From Margaritifera margaritifera (Eukaryota > Mollusca > Bivalvia > Unionida > Margaritiferidae): 64,000 nucleotides of DNA. The stretch's first letter is position 1. Every line of letters begins with the position of its first letter. The translations under genes were made by a program, and so were the position numbers. Location: contig JAQPZY010001178.1 in the NCBI GenBank assembly GCA_029931535.1, positions 1,424,501 through 1,488,500 on the forward strand, read 5' to 3'. Positions 58,573 to 64,000 of this stretch are shown here, one piece after another. The notes beneath the pieces were generated by a model, which worked only from the letters and a program-made list of their open reading frames with translations, was not told the DNA's origin and searched no databases.

Positions 58573-58714
58573 CTGTCCACAATGGCCTGAAGGGGATGTC
58601 TTAAGGGCTGCTGCTGACAGCTGAATTTAATGCTTTCTAGAAATCGGTAGGTCACAACCAAGTGGCATGTTTTTATATGGAGTAGATCAGCTAGCTTTAT
58701 GTGCACGCTGAGGA
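58573..58714 (-). CDS. unrecognised host gene, internal exon next to a solo LTR
   Basis: Encodes VHIKLADLLHIKTCHLVVTY, FLESIKFSCQQQPLRH and PLQAIVD with donor GACAG|GTGAGA. The start is either 58714 (after CTATAG) or 58707 (after CCTCAG). Phase at the donor matches the exon at 58515. The acceptor lies only about 24-31 bp from the end of a solo LTR, so the branch point must lie at or inside the inserted sequence. Confidence 0.6.
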
Positions 58715-58742
58715 CTATAGATCTCAGAAAGTAAAGCAGTAT

Positions 58743-59391
58743 TGTTACGACTCTAGGTCTTAAAAATAAGTAACAGAAAGAAAGTGAAACCAACAATGTA
58801 AGTAATATCAACAAACAATTTATTTCCCTATAATACAAAGTGAAATTCAAAAGATACTTACAATATTATGATTTAAATTTCAAATAATCCTAAATGTCCT
58901 ATCAGAAGTCCAAAAATGTAGAATGTTCCGAATGAATTCTCAATAGTCTTGAATGTCCTGATATACCACGATGATACAATCCAGAATGTCTTTGAATGAG
59001 TTCACAAAAGTCCAAAGTAATATAGTAATCTACAAGTCAATGAGCACTTAGTAATTCCAGTGAATGTTTAAATAAATAATTCCTCTCAAATGATATCTTA
59101 GTTCAATGGCACAATGTAAATCTGATCACAAGATGATTCCCAGGCTGATTTTAAAACCAGGATGAAGTTACTGCATATCAAGTCTCTATTATATACCGGT
59201 TTTCTAATGACCCATATCATTGCATGACGTGAGTCATCCTACGGAAAAAAACACAGTCTAATTGTAAACAAGACTGACCTTGAACTCAAATGCTAAGTAA
59301 ACATTCTGTTGACAAGTGACCAGAACTTAAAGTGCACCTCACCATCACGGAATAGATTCAAACACACTTTATAGATTCAATATACATAACA
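58743..59391 (-). mobile_element. solo LTR related to the 2551-8872 element
   Basis: 649 bp, minus orientation, with TGTTA/TAACA inverted ends and a perfect 5-bp target duplication AGTAT (58738-58742 and 59392-59396). The 3' end of the LTR, read on the minus strand (GGTTTCACTTTCTTTCTGTTAC, then GACCTAGAGTCGTAACA), is clearly homologous to the intact element's LTR; the rest is diverged and about 100 bp shorter. It arose by LTR-LTR recombination of an older insertion in the intron, in the same orientation as the host gene. Confidence 0.88.
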
Positions 59392-59396
59392 AGTAT

Positions 59397-61750
59397 ATAC
59401 TGAAAACACTAAAGGTATGATAAATTGAACTGTCTATAAATAATCAAAAATAATGCTTCATTACTGCATTATGCACTACATATAAGGGTGGGTGTTTTGG
59501 GGCATTATATGTTAAACAATTGATTGAAAGTAATTTGTGTATTACGTAGAAATGGAATAATCCCCCACCCCCACCACCCAGCTGTGTATACATTGTGTTC
59601 TAACTTGATTAGTAAGAAAGAAAAAACTGAAATGAAAACAGGAATTATCACAACTGTGCATAATGTTCTTATTGTTTTTTGTTTTTTGAATTAACTCGAG
59701 GACTTAACCATTATGCTTTGGTGAACAGATGTCGAGATCTCAGAGCGTGGCACTTTCAGCATTGTGTTTGGGTTTAATAACTGTAAAAGTAACAAACAAT
59801 ATGAACCTTTACAATGACAATGGTGGTAACTTAACATTATTAAGAGAGAAAGAACTCATTAATGACAGGAATTACCTATGAAGTCCATAGACAAGCTATG
59901 TACTGGAAACGATACAGTGAAAACCCATGTGAGAAAATCTCATTATGACATTATAGCAGTGTGCAGGTTTGCATGACAGATAAAGAAACCGTAATAACCT
60001 TTGAACTGACTAGTATGCACATCCATGACTGTCTCCTTTAAAGATCGAGTGGTTAATGGTAATAGGGATTTAAATGACCAGCACTACAGTGGTGGTTATT
60101 GGTATGTACTTTAGACTGGCTGACAGTCTATTGCCTATGACACTATTAGCAAAATTAAGGAAACCATAGCCAAACCCAACTTTTTCATTTACTTTACCTG
60201 GGTTCAACGGTCTGCATTCTGCCTGCAGACACTCATCCGTTATCATGGTTATAAAGTACTAAATAATGGTCAGTAGTGTTTATATCTGGTTTTGTGATAA
60301 GGTCACTCAAAACAGTGTTAAAACACATGGGCGCTGTCACGTTAAGTATGTGGTCACTCATGACGGCGCATTTCTATAATAAAATTGACCCTGTGCATGA
60401 CGATTTTGGTTGTAAATGACAGGTGATCACTCATTGCAGAAGTCGCTCAAATCAGGCTTTACTGTATAAGCATAAATTGTACTGCACAGAAGTAAACAAT
60501 GTACTGGCCATTGTCATTATTCTTATTTAGTCCATACAGCTATTAAATAAACTCAAATGCATAAACAGGGTCAAATAAATGAGACCCAAATTTTAGAAAG
60601 GAGTTACCTTTTCAACTAAGAGCTAACAGCTCCCCCAAATCACAGTTAAGATGTATTTGTAGTATAAAATTAAGTATTATTAATAATGATGATAAAAATA
60701 TTAAGTTGTTAGTTATTTTAATCTTCATAATATGACATCTCGTTTTAAGAACGCAGCAAGTGATAATAATGTTACTGCAAACATAAAATGAACCTCATTA
60801 TTAAAAAGAAGTGGTTCAATGTGATCTGCCAAATTTGTATACCTTCTAGACTGCATTATAATATCCCATATCAAAATTATAAAGTAAACAAACAAGGTTT
60901 TAACTCAGCATTACTTTCCAGGGTCATTTCTTTGTGTTTAAATATCTAGGTTGCCACTAGAACTTTCCAACTTGTCACCAAACTTTCTACCATAATAAAT
61001 ATTGAAATGTTCTATTATTTAGTTGACCAGAATAAGACAGCACTGTGAAATTTTCTGTTTCAGAATTTGTTCTCATTTAACTTTAGTCTTCACCCATCAT
61101 TTTCATCTTTCTCTAATTTTACGTTTCAAACTAACATATTGAATTAATACTAAATCATTTAATTCTGCAAGTTTCTTCCTTTAAAAATCAAGGTTCTCGT
61201 GTCATCAATCCAACCTCAAAAATGCATTATACTAGCCATCAGTGATGGCTTTCCAATCTAATTCAGTTGACAGGCGGAGCAACCTTTAATGTTCGAATTG
61301 CACATTTTGTTATTTAACCCAAAATAAATCACCATCTGAAACAACTGACCCTATTCTGGCAATTTTGGTGACCACTAGCATAATATAAAATATATAGCAT
61401 ATGCTGTGTCGAAAATAGGAGACTCTGAACCTCCTGGTTGAAAAATTTGTCCATAAGTTTAATTTTAGACCAATGCATGATATACTTTTTATAATGGTGT
61501 ACAAGTTTATAGTCTAAAATTCCTCGTAGAAATTGTCATATCTCTTCAAACCTGCCAACCCTAACAAGAACTTCTCAGTAATCAATATTTTTCCTTAAGT
61601 CAGATCAATTTTCAGTAAGGTGCACACAAAAAAGAGTACTGTGGATTGGGAAAAGACGCACTTGAAAAGTTCAGAAGTATGATCTGATGCAGCGACGGTA
61701 ACATTATGTTCAACTAAAAAGCTTGAAAAATACACTTAGAGCTTACTGAC
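59397..61750. other. intronic or intergenic, nothing recognised
   Basis: AT-rich. Splice phases imply at least one further exon between 61751 and 58714 if the upstream exon belongs to the same gene, but none was identified. Confidence 0.4.
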
Positions 61751-61875
61751 CTTTAGTTCAGTTTCAGAAACTGCAGTTCTAAACTTCATGTAAGTCAATG
61801 GCTTCTTGCTAGATCCCTCACCTTGTTGTAATATTTCTACATCGACATGATCGTCAATATTAAATTCACGTGCAT
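61751..61875 (-). CDS. candidate internal exon of an unrecognised gene
   Basis: An open stretch of 125 nt with donor CTAAAG|GTCAGTAAG and a weak acceptor (TCACTGAG). Encodes FNIDDHVDVEILQQGEGSSK and KPLTYMKFRTAVSETELK, which is compositionally protein-like in an otherwise non-coding area. It ends in phase 0, so it cannot join directly to the exon at 58714. It may belong to the same - strand gene with an intervening exon missed. Confidence 0.45.
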
Positions 61876-64000
61876 CTCAGTGATCTGACATAATTGTTAC
61901 AAAAGCATCATGCACTTGTAAAATATATTCTTTGAATATGCCAATATATAATATGCGTACTGCACTGGATAGGTTGAAAAATGAATAACTCTGACAAGGA
62001 TATAGGTATCCCATTCTCACACTTCTATTCTTATATATTAGTATCTTGAGAAATTATGCCTCAATGACCAGATATGACTTTAATCCAAATGAGTGAATGT
62101 AGTTTGTTTGCTTTTGTATGAGAGAGAGGGAGAGAGAGAGAGAGAGAAAGAAATTGCAACCCTTTTTCATTCCATTTGCTCAGAATACCTTACTTTTACA
62201 TGTAGATGCCTCTGTTTAGCTGAAGCTTTGTCAAAGAGAAAACAGTAATGTGAATGGTTAAATGGAATTTTTTTTTTAAAAAACATGCCATAGCCCCTCA
62301 GTTTCAAAAATATATATTTCAGATATAAATATTCACAATATTTATATCCATCTGTATTCCATCAAGTTTAAATTAAAAACGGATCATACATACTGCAAAA
62401 GTACTCATCTTAACATTTGACATGCAGTGTTGTTTTCTCTGCAAGTGAAACCGTCTATATTCCTAGCCATAAAAAGAAACAATGTCTTTATGAATAAGGG
62501 CACGTACACTTCCTGTCCTTAGGCAGCATTAGGCCTTTCATCTCTACACATGCCATGCATAGTTGTTATTTTCTATTAAATAAATGTTTCACTGCTGTCA
62601 CTGAGTACAAAGGTATCACTGGTCTTTTATGAAACTTAAAAGAGTAGCGCTTGCCATACACAGTACCATATACATTAACACAAGTGCACATCATTACTAT
62701 TAACCAAAGAGAGATTACAAATATACACAGAGCAGCACATCTCCAAAAAACTAATTCAGAATAAGTATGTTGTTTAATTAACAGTGGTAACTAAATGAAG
62801 AATGAACCCTGGTAAAAATAACGGTGGTATATGGGGGCTATCTAATCTATAGAGAAAGTTTTAAGACACCTATGGTACATAAAGTGAGAATCTTGAGATT
62901 GCAGATGTAAACTGCTGCCAAGATAAATTCACAAAAGCTTTACATATTTATACTAAAATAATAACCAGCCCAATGGAACAGACAAGTTAGTTCATTAAGT
63001 TCTGATTGTTTCCTGGCCTGTTTTCACTTATAATGGGATTTTATTTCTATAAGGCAAAGATCATGTGTATAAAATCATCACGTTGTGAAAAAATACTATT
63101 ACATTATGATCTGCATTAGGATCTGCAAAGTGGAATACATGCGTCGCTGTAAGTATTTGTCAACACTTCAGCCAAATTTAGCTCTATGAAGGATGCTGGT
63201 ATGTATTATTTAAATATTACTCCCAAGATCGATAGAGAATGATTTAGATGTACAAGAAGGGCCCCAGTTCTTATAGTAATTGAGTGTACATTCTATTGAA
63301 AACAGCTAGTACCTTTTTTCTTTACAAACTGGTCTTCACCAAAAATTCTTAGAATAAATATGCATGTGTCAGGCAATAAATAAGTGAAGTATAGAACAGA
63401 TATTTAGTGAACATCTTTATTTATATAAACTTTAATTCTTAAACACGTCGGTCTTCCGATTTCTCAATTTTTATGCAATCTTTCTTCATTCGTTGCTTAT
63501 AGTTTTTTGTTGGTTAAGGTAACAAAGAATAATTATGATGGGTACACATTGATAAGGATTTCAATAAAACATATAGCCACATATGAGATACAGAGAGTCA
63601 TCCAGACTTCAGACGATCAGTTGGTAAACATAAGTAATATAGATTCCTAATACATGTATAATCATTCTTTCTCAATTGATTATTTATTTTTGATTTATTT
63701 ATTTGTGTTTAATTCATAGGTAGTATTAGTTTGTTAATTTGCAACTCGTTGTGACAAAATTTGCATTGAATGAGTTTCAATCTGTAAGATGTGTCGATGA
63801 GTTGTGGTTAATTATAGTATGGAGTCAATTCAACAAATTTGTATGTAGTGGCATGTTTTTCATTAACTGTATCTCTGATTTGATGTAATAATTCCAGGAA
63901 AACTTAACCAAAACATGTGCATTTTCAAAACCAAATTAAAAGGTTAAAGAGATATGTTACTGAATTTGGCAATTACTATATCCATATTCTTTCTAATTTT
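61876..64000. other. non-coding, nothing recognised
   Basis: AT-rich. A GA-rich run lies at 62119-62152. No exon or repeat array was recognised. Confidence 0.45.

Noticed and set aside
60190..60240. Possible micro-exon between CTGCAG and GTAAAG on the minus strand
   Set aside because: Only about 25 nt, flanked by stops; no phase test possible.

Overview
The window looks like nuclear DNA of a repeat-rich invertebrate, most likely a lophotrochozoan and probably a bivalve mollusc. It is AT-rich. It holds exons with GT/AG splice sites, many tandem and dispersed repeats built on phrases such as 'gaccttgacctttgacc', and pieces of Polinton-type, Ty3/Gypsy, DIRS-type and non-LTR elements. No rRNA, tRNA, operon or CRISPR was seen. 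The species call is inference.

Region 1 (about 1.2-19.5 kb) is a graveyard of nested mobile elements. The oldest recognisable layer is a decayed Polinton/Maverick-like (or adintovirus-like) element: a retroviral-type integrase on the + strand (2278-2550 continued at 8877-9616) facing a protein-primed family B DNA polymerase on the - strand (10710-9605). A nearly intact Ty3/Gypsy-type retrotransposon (2551-8872; two 751-bp LTRs differing at about 4 sites; 4-bp target duplication) is inserted inside the integrase gene. It has the unusual domain order protease-integrase-reverse transcriptase, and its RNase H has lost its middle. From 13.8 to 19.3 kb there are decayed, unrecognised reading frames (membrane and coiled-coil proteins among them) that may be cargo of the same kind of element, broken up by a LINE fragment at 16.6-17.4 kb.

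Region 2 (19.5-36 kb) contains a tyrosine-recombinase (DIRS/Ngaro-type) retroelement relic on the - strand (20.0-22.6 kb) with RT/RNase H, recombinase and an SGNH-type hydrolase. After it come arrays: a diverged ~165-bp repeat, a ~150-bp repeat, a 30-32 bp minisatellite (28.6-29.9 kb) and a 74-bp satellite of 35 units (32.3-34.9 kb).

Region 3 (36-64 kb) carries host exons, all on the - strand. Two exons of a PARP14-like ADP-ribosyltransferase catalytic domain (36460-36743 and 46448-46625) match in splice phase, but the upstream one has an in-frame TGA. Their ~9.7-kb intron has collected an L1/Tx1-like LINE (ORF2 part and ORF1) and a DIRS-type gag relic. Further upstream, three phase-compatible exons (57558-58714), plus a possible fourth at 61751-61875, belong to an unrecognised gene. 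A 649-bp solo LTR with a perfect 5-bp target duplication sits about 24 bp upstream of one of its splice acceptors. The rest is non-coding and repeat-rich.
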